Below, in pieces: positions 43,901 through 56,310 of a DNA stretch of 64,000 bases (the stretch's first letter is position 1; every line of letters begins with the position of its first letter). Source of the DNA: Hemileia vastatrix (taxonomy: Eukaryota > Basidiomycota > Pucciniomycetes > Pucciniales > Zaghouaniaceae). Made by a program: the position numbers and the translations under genes. The notes under the pieces were generated by a model. It was not told where the DNA came from and made no database searches. It worked only from the letters and a program-made list of their open reading frames with translations. The stretch spans positions 4,607,001 through 4,671,000 of the forward strand of contig JASXTE010000008.1 of the NCBI GenBank assembly GCA_030280995.1, given 5' to 3'.

Positions 43901-44740
43901 TTGTCTTTTTTTGATGTGGTAACCCCTAAAGTTGGTTTGGAAAAACTAATATGGCTAACATGTACCAGAGAACTCTGGGAAATATTGCAAAAATAAACAA
44001 AAAATAAAGATGAGAAGTGGAAGCTGAAGTGTGATGAATTGTCATTCATCCAACATTGACTATTTCTTTGTTATTGTGGAATTATTAATTGAAATATCCA
44101 AAAAGAATAAAAAAATTACTATTTTTGTGCTGTCATGTGTAAATGCTGATGTAAAGTAGACATTTTTTAGTAACTGGATTGTATTTTTTTTTGATTTAAT
44201 AAAGAATATTGATGTTTCTCCTTAGTTTTACCATGAAAATGATCATAATAGGGGATGTCAAAGTTAGAAATATGTGATTATTTAAAACTTGTTTTACAAA
44301 AAAAAAGAAAGCCACAAAATTAACATCAATTCTCAGTAAAAAGGTGTTTTTTGGGCACAATATGGCATATTTTTAGAAAAATCATGATTAATTTGGTGGA
44401 AAAAGAGGTATCTTGAAATGGGGGATTTCTAAGTTTGATACCTTCTAATTCAATCCTATGTCTACATTGAAAAGACATCTGTCAAAATATCATTTATTGC
44501 TCATCTTATTTGGGTGATTCAAAAAAGGAAAATGTGAAATTAAATTAAATTTATTTCTAGTCACATAAAATTATAAATCCCATCAATCTTGTGTCATCAA
44601 AAGATGGATATTCAACAGTAAAAATCAACATGATTGAAAGTTCATAAGATGTATTTTTGATTGAAAAAAATTCTTTCAGGGAAGATTTTCAATGTTTTTG
44701 AGCCCCTATTATAGTTTTTGTAGTTCCTTTCCCCCAATTA
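43901..44740. other. No recognised gene
   Basis: AT-rich, no ORF or repeat of note. It ends where the satellite begins. Confidence 0.4.
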
Positions 44741-47700
44741 AAATGTGTCCTCTACTCCAGAAGACTAATTTGACACATTGAAATAATTAGCCAAAATTAG
44801 TCCTCCTGAGGACTATTTTGACGCTTTGAAATCATCAGTCAAAATAAATCCTCCAGAGGACTAATTTGAAATTTTGAAATCTTATTTCAAAACTATTTCT
44901 TCTGAAATACAAATTGACACTTAGAAATCATGAGTCAAAATTAGTCCTCCAGAGGACTAATTTCACACTTTGATATCCTTGGCCAAAATTAGTCCACTGG
45001 AGGACTAATTTGAAACTTTGAAATCATCAGTTAAAATTAGTTGTCTGAAGGACTAATAAGACACTTTGAAATCTTCATTCAAAAATATTCCCTCTGAGGT
45101 CTAATTTGACACTTTAAAATCATGATTCAAAATTAGTCCTGCTGTGGAAAAATTTCACACTTGGAAATCCTCTACCAAAATTATTCCCTCTGAGAGCTCA
45201 TTTGACACTTCAAAATCATGTTTCAAAATTAGTCCTACAGAGGAATAATTTGAAAATTTTAAATAAACAGAAAAAATTATTCCCTGGGAGGGCTAATTTG
45301 ACACTTTTAAATCATCAGTGAGGATTAGTGCTCCAGAGGACTAACTTTCCAGTTTGAAATCATCATCCAAAATTAGTCCTCCGGAGGACTAATTTGACAC
45401 TATGAAATCCTAATCTTAAATTAATCTTCTGGAGGGCTAATTTATAATTTGAAATCATAAGGTAAAATAAGTCTTCCTGAGAGCTAGTTTGACACTTTAA
45501 AATCCTCAGCCAATGTTAGTACTCGGGAGGACTAAATTGACACTTTGAAATCATCAGCCAAAATTAATCCTCCAGACCACTAATTTGAAACTTTGAGATC
45601 ATCAGTAAAAATTAATCCTCCAAAAGACTAATTTCACACTATGAAATCCTATGCCAAAATCAAACCTCCAGAGGACTAATTTGAATCTTGGAAACCATCA
45701 AATAAAATTAGTCCTTCAAAGGACTAAGTCAAAACTATGAAACCCTAAGCCAAATTTAGTCCTCTGGAGGAATAATTTACACATTGAAATAATCAGCCAA
45801 ACTTAGTACTCTGGAGAACTAATTTGAAACTTTTAAATCCTCAGCCAAATTTAGTCCTCTGGAGTACTAATTTGAAACTTTGAAATCCTCAGCCAAAGTT
45901 GGTCCTCTGGAGGACCAATTTGACTCTTTATAATCATTAGCCAAAATTAGTCCTCCAGACCACTAATTTGACACTTTTAAATCATCAGTCAAAATTAGTC
46001 CTTTGGAGGACTAATTTGACACTATGAAATCCTTCGCTAAAATTAGTCCTCTGGAAGACTAATTTGACACTTTAAAATCATCAGCCAAAATTACTCCTCT
46101 GTAGGACTAATTTTAATCTTTGAAATCATCAGTAAAATTAGTCCTCTAAAAAAATAATTTGACACTTTAAAATCCTGGCCCAAATAGGTCTTTTGGAGAA
46201 TTAATTTGATTCTATGAAATCATGAATCAACTTAGTCTTTCAGAGGAGTAATTTGATATTATAAAATCATCAGTCAAACTAGTCCTCAAGAGGACTAATA
46301 TAAAAATTTGAAATCATCATCCAAATTCACTCCTCTAGAGAACTTATTGAAAACTTTAAAATAATCAGTCAAACCAAGTCCTCTGGAGGACTCATTTGAC
46401 AATTGGAAAGCATCAGTCAAAATTAGTTTTCCAGAGGACTAATTTAACACTTTTAAATTATGGGATTAAATTAAACCTCCAGGTTACTAATTTGAAAATT
46501 TTTAATAAACAGTCAAAATTAGTCCTCAGGAGGTCTAATTTAGACCTTTATAATTTTCCTCCAGAGGTCCAATTTGAAACCTTGAAATCATCAGCTAAAA
46601 TTAGTACTCCTCAGGACTAGTTTGACACTTTGAGATAATTAGTCAAAATAAGTCCTCTGGAGGACTGATGTGACAATTTGATATACTGAGAAAAAATTAG
46701 TCCCCCAGAAAATTATTTTGACAATTTGAAATCAAGCCAAAATCAGAGCTTTGGAGGACTAATTTGACACTTTAAAATCATCCTCTAGGGTGCCAATTTT
46801 AGTTTTAAAATAATCACCCAAAATTAGTCCTCCAGAGGACTAACTTGAAACTTTGAAATCATCAACCAAATTTAGTCCTCTTGAGGATTAATTTTGCACT
46901 ATGAACTTGTGAGACAAAATAAGTTCTCCAGAGGACTAATTTAAACTTTGAAATCATTAGCCAAAATAAGTCCTCTGGATGAAAAATTTGACACACTGAA
47001 ACATCAGTCAAATTTAGTCCTTCACAGAGATAATATGACATTCAACATCCTGGGCCAAAAATAGTACTTTGGAGGACTAATTTGATACTTCACAATCTTG
47101 AGTCAAATTAGTCCTTGGGAGGACTTCTGGACACTTTGAAATCATCAGCCAAAATAAGTTCTTCAGAGGACTAATTTGACCCTTTGAAATCATCAGTCAA
47201 AATTATTCTTTTGGAGGACTAATTAGACACTTTGAAATAATCAGTCAAAATTAGTCCTCCTGAGGTCTAATTTAATACTTTGAAATCCTTATCCAAAATT
47301 AGTCCTAAGGAGGACTAATTTGACACTTTGAAATCCTAGGAGAAAATAAGTCCTGTGGAGGAATAATTTGAAACTTTTAAATTATCATTTAAAATTAGTC
47401 TATCAAAGAACTAATTTTACACTATGAAATACTAAGCCAAAATTAGTGCTCTGGAGGACTAATTTTACACTTTGAAATCATCAGTCAAAATTAGTCCTCT
47501 GGAGATCTAACTTGACACTTTAAAATACTCATCCAAAGTTTTTCCTCTGGAGGACTAATTTAACACTTTGTAATCATCAGCTAAAATTTTTCCTCCAGAC
47601 CACTAATTTGAAACTTTTAAATCATCAGTCAAATATATTCCTATGGAGGACTAAGTTGACACTTTGAAATCTTCAGCAAAAATTAATTGTCCAAAAAATT

Positions 47701-48406
47701 ATTTGACATTTTGAAATCTTCAGTCATAATTAGTCTTCCAAAGTCCTAATTTGACACTTTGAAATCATCAACTAAAATTAGTCCTCCAGAGTACTAATTT
47801 TACACTTTTAAATAATCAGCAAAAATTAGTCCTCCAGAGGCCTAATTTGAAATTTTGAAATCATCACTATATTTTAGTCGTCCAGAGGAATAATTTGACA
47901 CTTTGACATCCTGGGCCAAGATTAGTCCTCTGGAAGACTAACTTAATACCTTATATCTTGAGTCAAATTAGTCCTTGGGTGCACTAATTTGGTAGTTTGA
48001 AATCATATGTCAAAATTAATCCTCCAGGGGACTAATTTGATTTTTTAATATCCTGAGATAAAATTTGTACTCTGTAAGACTAATTTGACACTTTGAAATC
48101 ATCAGTAAAAATATACCTTTGGAGCAATAATTTAACACTTTAAAATTCTGCCCTAAATTAGTCCACTTGAGGACTTATTTGATTCTATAAAATCATGAAT
48201 CAAATTAGTCCTCTAGAAGAGTAATTTGATACTATAAAATCATCAGTCAAATTATTTCTCAAGAGGACTAATAGGACACTTTGAAATCATCAGCAAATGT
48301 ACTTCTCTGGAGGATGTATTTGAAGCTTTAAAATCATCAGTCAAGATTAGTCATCTGGATGACTTTTTTGTCATAGTGAAAACATCTATCAAAATTTGTC
48401 CTTCAG
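44741..48406. repeat. Satellite array 1, 48-bp palindrome-bearing unit (part 1)
   Basis: A unit of about 48 bp is repeated roughly 75 times. Its core AGTCCTCCAGAGGACT (flanked by AATT on both sides) is a near-perfect palindrome. The rest of the unit reads TTGACACTTTGAAATC then ATCAGCCAAA. Units differ by substitutions and small indels, so the array is old or under weak constraint. No coding capacity. The array continues after a solo LTR at 49428. Confidence 0.95.
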
Positions 48407-49427
48407 TGTAGAAAGACACTACAGTTGACTTTCTGTAAGTATAATGCAAGGGAGTTGAATAAACCTGTTCCTTTAAGTAAAATAAGAGTCCACTATCAAC
48501 TAAGCTTTAATGTCTAATTGAGAAAGAGAGACTGTTGACTAATTAATATAAATAGTGTTGAGATGTTCAATAAATGTTCTTTTTATGCTAAGTGGAGTAA
48601 ATACAAAAGCTAAGTTGCGCTTCAGAAGGTATTTGAATGATTAAATTTATTATATTTTTATAAAGTTTATATTTTTGTAAAAAATTAATAAAATAAAGTC
48701 TCTGAAGTTGAGACCTTAATAATGGTACCCTATAGGTATAACTTTATGAATTTTTGAGTAATATTTATAAAATGTCATGTAAAAGTGTTATAACTATAAG
48801 GGTATTACAATCTTGAAATGATATTATTTGTTACTGGTTGTTATGGTTAGGATGTATCTTGTATCTCTTGTATGTATTCTAATGTCCAGTCTACCGGATT
48901 TTTATGCATATATAGTCACATGCTATATTTTTTCCAGCCAGATCATCCTGTAGCTTTTCCAGAAATAACCTGAGGTCCTATTGAGTTCCTCTGGAGAGTT
49001 CCAGATCACTTAAAAACTTCCATACTCAATTAAAACCATAAAAAACTAAGAAAAAATTTAGAAAAAATAAAGATGATAAAGCTACTTCTCTGCTTGAATT
49101 GCAACTTATTTTCATAGTCTGTGCAGCCCTATTCATTTTATAAAATTATTAAAAATAGAAGAAAAATAAAATCCCCTGAAAATTCCCAAAGTTTCTGTGA
49201 CTCCTGACTTAAATTTACATACAGTTTCTATACCTAAACTTGCATTTATTAACTGTTTAATAATTGAAAAATCCTTTCTAGTATAAATAACCATTTAGGC
49301 TTTATAAAATCGGTTATTTTATAATAAAAAAATATTTAAAATTAAATTAACCTTCCCCAATACAATAATATCTCTCAAATCCTCCTTTAATAATTCTTAG
49401 TGTTGTACTAATCTTTAGGTTGTCACA
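48407..49427. repeat. Solo LTR inserted in the satellite (distant relative of element 2 LTR)
   Basis: It begins TGTAGAAAGACAC and ends TTTAGGTTGTCACA. Internal words (ACAGTTGACTTTCTGTAAG, AAGGGTATTACAA, AGTCTGTGCAGC) are recognisably those of the LTR at 12921-14042 in the same order, at much lower similarity. Flanking CCTTCAG/CCTTAG may be a decayed target duplication. 1021 bp. Confidence 0.8.
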
Positions 49428-50420
49428 CCTTAGAACTGATTTTACACTTTGAAATCCTAAGCCTAAAATAATAATCCAGACTACTAATTTGAAAATTTGA
49501 AATCAACAGTAAAAATTATTCCACCAGAGAGCTAATTTGACACTTTGAAATCATCCTCCAGAGGGCCAATTTTACAATTTGAAATCATTAGTCAAAGTAA
49601 GTCCTCTGGTGGTCTAATTTGACACTTTTAAATCCTTTGCCAAAACTATCCTCAGGAGGACTAATTTGATTTATTGAAATAAAAATTCAAAATTCTTCCT
49701 CCAGAGGACTATTTTAACAATTTGAAATCATCATCAAAAATTAAACCTTTGAAAGACTAATTTTACACTTTAAAATTGTCCTCCAGAGTGCCAATTTGAC
49801 ATTTAAAAATAATCAGCCAAAATAAGTTCTTCAGACGACTAAGTTGAAAATTGATATCATCAGCCAAAATTAGTCCTATAAAGTACTAATTTGACACTAT
49901 GAAATCTTGAGCCCAAAAGACTTATGTGATACTTATAAATCTTGAGTGAAATTGGTCCTTTTGAGGACTAATTTGAAAATTTTAAATCATCAGTCAAATT
50001 AGTCCTCCAAAGGCCTAATATAACACTTAATCATAAGCCAAAGTTAGTCTTCTGGAAGAATGATATGACACCTTGAAATTATCAGCCAAAATTAGTTCTC
50101 TGAAGGATTAATTTGACTCTTTGATATCAAGATTCAAAATCAGTCCTCCAGAATACTAATTTGCACTTGGAAATAATTAGCCAAACTTATTTGTCCAGAG
50201 AACTAATTTGACTCTTTTAAATTATCAGCCAAAATAAGTCCTTCAGACAACTAATTTGACACTTTTAAATGATCAGTAATAATTTACCCTCCATAGGACT
50301 AATTTGACACTTTGTAATCATTAGTCAAAGTTGAGTCTACAGAGGGCTAATTTTACAGTTTAAAATAACTAGTTAAAGTTAGTACTCTTGAGGACTAATA
50401 TGACACTTTAAATTATTCCT
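49428..50420. repeat. Satellite array 1 (part 2)
   Basis: The same 48-bp unit as before the solo LTR, about 20 more copies, on average more diverged. Confidence 0.95.
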
Positions 50421-51100
50421 ACACTGGATTTATTTGAAGCTGAATAGTATATCTAGTCTTCCACAGAACTGATTTTGAACTGAAGAGAATAATTAGTCCT
50501 ACAGAGGACTTATTTGGAGCTGAAGGGTATTATTAGCTCACTAGAGGACGTCTTTGGAACCAAAAAGTATCTTAAGTCCTACAGATAACTAATTTGGAAC
50601 TGAAGGTAATAATAAGTCCACCCAAGGACTAATTTAGAGCTAAAGAGTATAATTAGTCGAACTGAGTACTAATTTGGAACTAAAGGGTATAATTAGTCAT
50701 TGAGAGGACTAATTTGGAACTGAAGAGTATGATTAGTCCTAAAGAGCACTAATTTGGAGCTGAAGAGTATAATTAGTCCTAAAGAGGACTAATTTGGAAC
50801 TGAAGAGTATAATTAGTCCTCCAGAGGACTAATTTGGAACTGAACAGTATAATTAGTTCTAAAGAGGACAAATTCGCAACTAAAGGGTATAATTGATCCT
50901 AAAGAGGACTAATTTGGAACTGAAGAGTATATTTAGTCTTAAAGAAGACTAATTTTGAGCTGAAGGGTATAATTAGTCCTCCAAAAGAGTAATTTGAAAC
51001 TGAAGAGTATAATTAGTCCTAAAGAGGACTTTTTTGGAACTGTAAGGTAAAATTAGTCCTACAGAGGGCTTATTTGGAACTGTTAGGTATAATTAGTTGT
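50421..51100. repeat. Satellite array 2, 40-bp unit
   Basis: About 17 copies of a 40-bp unit that keeps the palindromic core (AATTAGTCCTAAAGAGGACT) but replaces the other half by AATTTGGAACTGAAGAGTAT. Units at 50700-50950 are the most alike. It is evidently derived from, or shares an origin with, array 1. Confidence 0.95.
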
Positions 51101-51112
51101 CTGTGGTACTCT

Positions 51113-51842
51113 TGGTCTAGAAGATAAAACTTGAGGTCCTACGAGGGTTTGGTTGGTTTTAACAGGCTCTCAACAAATTGGTACGTATTTCTTATAATCT
51201 CTGATTGTTTTACTCAATTAATAAGAGGTGTTTTTAAGATATTATTATAATTTATGATTAGAAGTATATTTTTGTAAATACTAATATGATATAATATAGT
51301 AATAAAGGATTTAAATAATATATAATAAAATATGTTTAGTATGTAAGGAATGGTTTTAAAAGTACAAAAAGAGAGGGCCTTTTATAGGCAAAAATGTGAT
51401 AAATAAAGACATGGAGTAAACACCACCTAATACAAGGGTGTAAGAAAAAGAAACTAAATAACGAGAGTATGTAAAATAATAAAAGATATACTAAATGGTG
51501 CGTAAATAAAGGCATCATTTATATTTGAAATAAAACTTAAGATCCCTTGGACCATCACATATAGTCCAAAAAATTGATTTAAAATGTTGATTCAACAAAA
51601 TTTAAATTTCTTAATAAAGGAATTTGAAAATCTTCTTCTTTTTATATTTTTTTTATATTTTAATACAATTTTTATTCCCTCTCATCTGTATTATTGAGCA
51701 CCGTGTTAGGGAGTATTAATTTATGTGACAATTACTTACTTTTATTAATTATTTACATTACTTAGTGTACTTATCTAGTTAGTTGTAAGTAATACATAAG
51801 TAGGTAGTAAATAATTAATTCTTAATAAGGATTTAAAAGGCA
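51113..51842. repeat. LTR-like repeat, family C, copy 2
   Basis: Counterpart of 31149-31877. It lies between satellite array 2 and the LTR of the next element, which begins two bases later. Confidence 0.7.
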
Positions 51843-51843
51843 T

Positions 51844-52935
51844 TGTGGTCTTCCAAAATTTGCAGGGGCCTTTGTTGTGTTGTTTGGCACTGTTTGTGCA
51901 TGTCTAAATTGGCATCTGTTGAAGATTTGGGAGTTTTTCTGGTTTTATTCAGTGAATATTGGGACTACAAGTATGTGGGTACTATCGTTGGATAGCCCTG
52001 GGGTTTCTCTATATTTCTTGTCAAGGTAATATTTTTCATATTCTAAGTTTTAAGGGGTCATTTCCTCATTTTTCAGTTACAAAAGATAGCTGTTTAATTT
52101 TGTTTTTCGTTTTTTACCGGCTAGCCTTAAGTCTTAAGGTTAAGTGCTTAGTACCATTAGATAGGGCTAACTTATCTCTATATTTCATGTCTCAATGTTG
52201 TTATAGTGTAATTTTGTGTTTTAAGGGTTTTAGTAGTTGTAGTGAATTTTTCTAACTAGATTAGGTGTTTTTATTGGTTTTCTGGCTTCAGGGAGGCTGG
52301 GCCGCTTCAGGCGGCACGTCTGACATTGGGCGGCCCGCCCACCTCTGTTTTAGAAGGTTGGGGAGCGCTTCTGGAGGGTTTTATTCAATTTGGCTGGTAC
52401 AGGTGCAAAATTTTTTGGTGTGCATGGGCTCTTAGATAGTGGTCTGTGTGAACATAGTGAATAAGACGGTTTGGGGAAACTTTAATTATCATACAACCAT
52501 CCAGAGGTGATATCCTTGTCCCTCACTCAGTTTTTACTGTTTTTTGGCCACAATTGGATGTGTTTGTTGCAAGGTTAGTTCTTCATTTAACTAACTTTAG
52601 GAACAGGTTCTCTGGTATAGTCTTGCAAGCTATATCAAGTATTATTGCTGTCTCTGGTGTGGATTTGCAGCCTACATCAAGTATCTTTGCTTTCTCTGGT
52701 GTTGACATTGGTCTACATTTCAGTTCTTTGGTCTAGTAGTCTGTCTGGGGACTACTTTCTTGGCTCATCAAGCAGTCAAGTGTGTTAAAAATGGAGCTTT
52801 AGCAATCAGGAACCAACTTACTTTAGCAAGTAAATCTCACTCTATTTTTTTCTAAAGGGACAGGGGATATTCTCTCTGGTTTTTCTCCAACTCCCTTGGT
52901 CAAGGCCTATAGCTAGTACTATAGGATTGTCTACA
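51844..52935 (+). repeat. 5' LTR of element 4
   Basis: TGTGGTCTTCC to GGATTGTCTACA, 1092 bp. It contains a GC-rich tract near 52290-52345 (GCGGCACGTC, GGGCGGCCCGCCC), unusual in this AT-rich window, and a near-tandem pair of GTCTCTGGTGTGGATTTG-like words around 52650-52710. By sequence it is closer to the truncated LTR at 60327 than to the one at 59124. Confidence 0.9.
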
Positions 52936-52939
52936 TTTC

Positions 52940-52956
52940 TGGTGCCCAACCTGGGG
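52940..52956 (+). other. Primer binding site of element 4
   Basis: TGGTGCCCAACCTGGGG, four bases after the 5' LTR. It is similar to the site of element 2. It starts minus-strand DNA synthesis from a host tRNA. Confidence 0.75.
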
Positions 52957-53030
52957 TGGAACTTGCTAGTTCTTTAGAATCTCTGTTTTCTTTGGTTGGC
53001 TCTTTTTGGTGTTTATTTTGGTTGGGAGGG

Positions 53031-55309
53031 ATGGCTTCTGGCTTCTCTATTCCTGTGGTGACTGTCAGTGGGGAGATGGTCATCCTGCTGTGATGGTCAA
53101 AGAATGTGTTAGGATTAAAACTTGGGATGGTACCAAGTTTAATGGGGAGAATGTCAAGTGGTTTCTGGAGAGGTATGAAACTGCTGCTGGAGTGGATGGT
53201 GCTTCTTACCTGAGCATGGTGAAGAAAATTATCTTCTTCATTGGTGATAGGGCAGTGGAGAAGGAGATTGTGGCCATGTCTGGCTACAAGAAGAGGGATT
53301 GGAAGTTATTGTGTAGGGAGATGGTAGATAGATGGGGTGTCACGTTCACTATGGTGGATCTGAACAAGGTTGTCAGTGAATGGCAATCTTATGGTGGTGT
53401 TGGTAACATGCATAGTTACAAAAAGTTTCTGCTACAGTTTGATCCTGTGGTGGAATACTTGGTGGAAGTGGAGGAGCTGGCACATGAAAATGCTGCCAAA
53501 GATGTTTTTTTGGTCTCTCTGGCTAGAGATTTCAGGATGGATGTGTTGAAGGAGATGTCAAGGAAGGACTTGATGAAGACTCTTTCTAATGGGGACCAGA
53601 AGTTGCCTGCCTTGGATAAGGTGAAGGAGGCTGTTGATGCCCATTTGAAGTTATTGGCTGTGGACACCAATCAGGAGGGGTGTGCCAAGTATGTCAGCAA
53701 AGTCAGTGAGGCTTTGGCTGAAGAGGAAGTTAGGGAGAAGAAGGAGGAGAAAAATTTAGTGCAGGTTCCCAAACAGGAGAGTGACCCAATGGTGGAGCAG
53801 TTGGCTGATCTTACAAAGCAGATGCACATTTTTGTTCAGGAGGCCAAGAAGGTTAATAAGGCACCTTCTCAGCCTAGAGATTTTGATAGGAGGGCTGGTA
53901 GGAGTGATCCTTTGGTCTGCTCTTATCGCAGCAGGAGGGGGCACAGGTCCAATGATTGTTGGGCATTGAACAGGGATGTGTCTGAAGGAAAGGTGGAATT
54001 TGATAGCAGGATTTTCAAGTTTCCTGATGGTTCATTTGTGAAGCCCAGTGAGGGGAATGGTCCTGTTGATTTGGTGAGGAGAAGGGGTGGTCTCAATCAA
54101 AGGAGGCAAAAGTTTGAGGGGATTCCTGATCAGGGGAAATCTTCTGGTAAGGAGGATGATGACGTAAAGGGAAAGGGAAAGGAGGTCAATAAGTTCTCTT
54201 TTTCTACTTCCTTTAGTGGTTTGGAGTTGTATTCCTGTGGTGGAAAGTCAAGTGGAGAATGCTTGGCTGGTGTTTATGATGTGAAAGCAGGGAAGGTGGG
54301 AAGGCCTAAGAGCAGTTCTCAGGCCCAACCAAAGCCAAATGCTTCAAAGGTGGATCCTAAGCTGAGTGCAGCTAGGAAGAGGTACAGCAAAGAGGAGCTG
54401 TACAACATGCATAAGAATATGGCTGAAATGGGCCCCCCTAGTTTTGGTGCATTGGACATGAATGGTGAGCCAATGCCAATGGAGGTTGATTATGACTCTA
54501 AAGAGGATGTCCCTTTGACTTCATTACCAAAGCCTGCTAGAGTTAGAGGTTCTGGTGATGTATCTGGTTTGGTTCCTGTTAATGGTAAATCTGTTGGTGG
54601 TGCTAGTCCTCAAGAAGCTTCTATGACCAAGGTAGTGAAGCAAAAAGCTCACTTTGAGAGGCCAGTAGTTTCTGGTCAAGTTAATATTATCAACTCCATC
54701 CTGGAAAGGATGAATCAGGGTCAGTTTTCCCTTTTTTATGGGGAATTGTATGCTATCATCCCAGGGTTGGCTGATAGACAGAAAAAGTTGTTGACCAGGA
54801 GAAGACTTTCTTCTGGGGAGGTGGAATACATTTGTGATTCTGCTGAAAAGTTTGGTGAGGGGTTGGAAACTCATTTTTCTGCTCCTCTGGGTTATGTCAA
54901 TGTCACTCTTAATGGCAGGGAGGCAAGGGCATTGGTGGATTCAGGTTCTCAGATAAACCTGATTTCTTTGTTTGAGGCTACTCATTTGGGCCTCCCCATC
55001 AAAACTGGTATTGGTGGGAATTCGAGAGGGATTGGTGGCCATGTCACTGAATTGGTTGGAACTTCTGAGTTTGTGAAGTTAGATGTTGGAGGAGCCTCAG
55101 GAAAGGTTCATTTTTATATTGCTAAAGGAACAGTTAAAGCATTTTTGGGTGGGCCATTCTTGATGGATTTTCAGGCAAGAATTGGTTATCAATTTGATTT
55201 GGGAATCAGTTTAGTGTTGACTGGTGAATATGAAAGGAGACTTCACATGAGGTTATCATCCCCTGGAGTGGATGGTTGGGAGACCACGCCTGGTTTATCT
55301 TCAATGTGA
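53031..55309 (+). pseudogene. Gag-protease polyprotein of element 4
   Basis: The expected start is the ATG at 53031 (ASGFSIPVVTVSGEMV). It needs a shift before 53093, from which the frame is open to 55309 (about 738 residues). Gag: GTKFNGENVKWFLERYETAA, FFIGDRAVEKEIVAMSGYKK, then a coiled, charged part (EALAEEEVREKKEEKN). The zinc knuckle at about 53918 reads CSYRSRRGHRSNDC: the second Cys is Arg. A long Lys/Ser linker follows. The aspartic protease motif ALVDSGSQINLIS is at about 54935, with FLGGPFLMDFQARIGYQFDL near the end. Gag packages the RNA and the protease matures the particle. Apart from the start shift and the lost Cys the ORF is intact over 2.2 kb. Element 2 has the same gag but lacks knuckle and protease. 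Confidence 0.9.
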
Positions 55310-56310
55310 GAGTGCATGGATTGTTTCAAGAGAAGGAAAGAAGTGGGTGCTACCTCTGGTTTTGTGGAGTGTGGCTCAGGCTCTATTGAGAGTCTTTCTT
55401 TTTTAGAGTAATGAGGGCTGATCACCCTAGTGCTACAACCTCTCCCAAAGATGAGGAAATCCCAGGTTGTATTAGGTCAGCTCCCTTGGAGATAAACCAA
55501 GTGGATTTTAAACTTTCTCTTTTTAATGTTTCTCTTCTCTGAAAATATTCATCAAGTTTTTTATCAAGTCTCTGTTCTCTTTCAAGATTCTCAATTATAT
55601 TTAATTCAAGCTCAAGGAAGAAGATTGGTTATATATCTTTATAGAAAGATATGCGTAAAATTTTTGGAGTGGTGAGATTGAAGCCTAAAAGTATGTCCTC
55701 CAAATTATGCACTGCTAGGGTTTCTTCTACACCTTTCAAAAAAATTACCTGGGCCACACCTGTGAGCATTGGGTAAACACCTGGTTACTTTTGTAGGTCA
55801 GAAGAAAACTCAAGAAAAGAAGATAAAAATTTCAAGATAATTCAAGAAAATCAAGAAAAAAATCTGAAGATAATGAAGAAAGAAGATTCAAAATATTTTT
55901 GTGAAGATCATCAAGATCAATTTTTGAACCTCCAGCATGAGGTTAAACTGCAGAAAAATATGAAGAAAGAAGATCTTCAAGATCAATTTTTGGGCCTCCA
56001 GCATTAGGATAAACTTCACAATTTTGAAAGAGTTGATTCTGAAGATGAATCAAGATTTGAAGATGTGGAAGACAGAAGTGAAGATGAAGATTTGGAATTG
56101 TTGAAAAGTTTTGGGGTGGTGAGATTGGGGACTAAAAGTAAGTCCTCCAAATTGTGCACCACTAGGGTTTCTTTTACACCTTTCAAAAACATTACCTTGG
56201 CCACACATGTGAGCAATGGGGAAACCCTTGGTTTTTGTTCCAGGTATGGTGGTGAAGATTTCCTGAAGATCCCTCATGTTTAAGGTGAAGCAGCAAAGTA
56301 TAAGAAGGTA
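55310..56310 (+). pseudogene. Spacer between protease and RT in element 4
   Basis: It continues with RADHPSATTSPKDEEIPGCI and SAPLEINQVD, matching 19214-18873 of element 2, then several stops. Around 55680-55800 and again at 56100-56230 a block reading SSKLCTxRVSxTPFK appears twice, a duplication of about 130 bp. Between them are two copies of CCTCCAGCATGAGGTTAAACTGC-like motif (55930, 55997), encoding LQHEVKLQ in the sense frame. The segment 56065-56283 is open (EDVEDRSEDEDLELLKSFGV). Its role is unknown. Confidence 0.55.

Noticed and set aside
44741..50420. Regularly spaced palindromic repeats resembling a CRISPR array
   Set aside because: The whole 48-bp unit repeats, with no unique spacers, and the context is a eukaryotic repeat region without cas genes.
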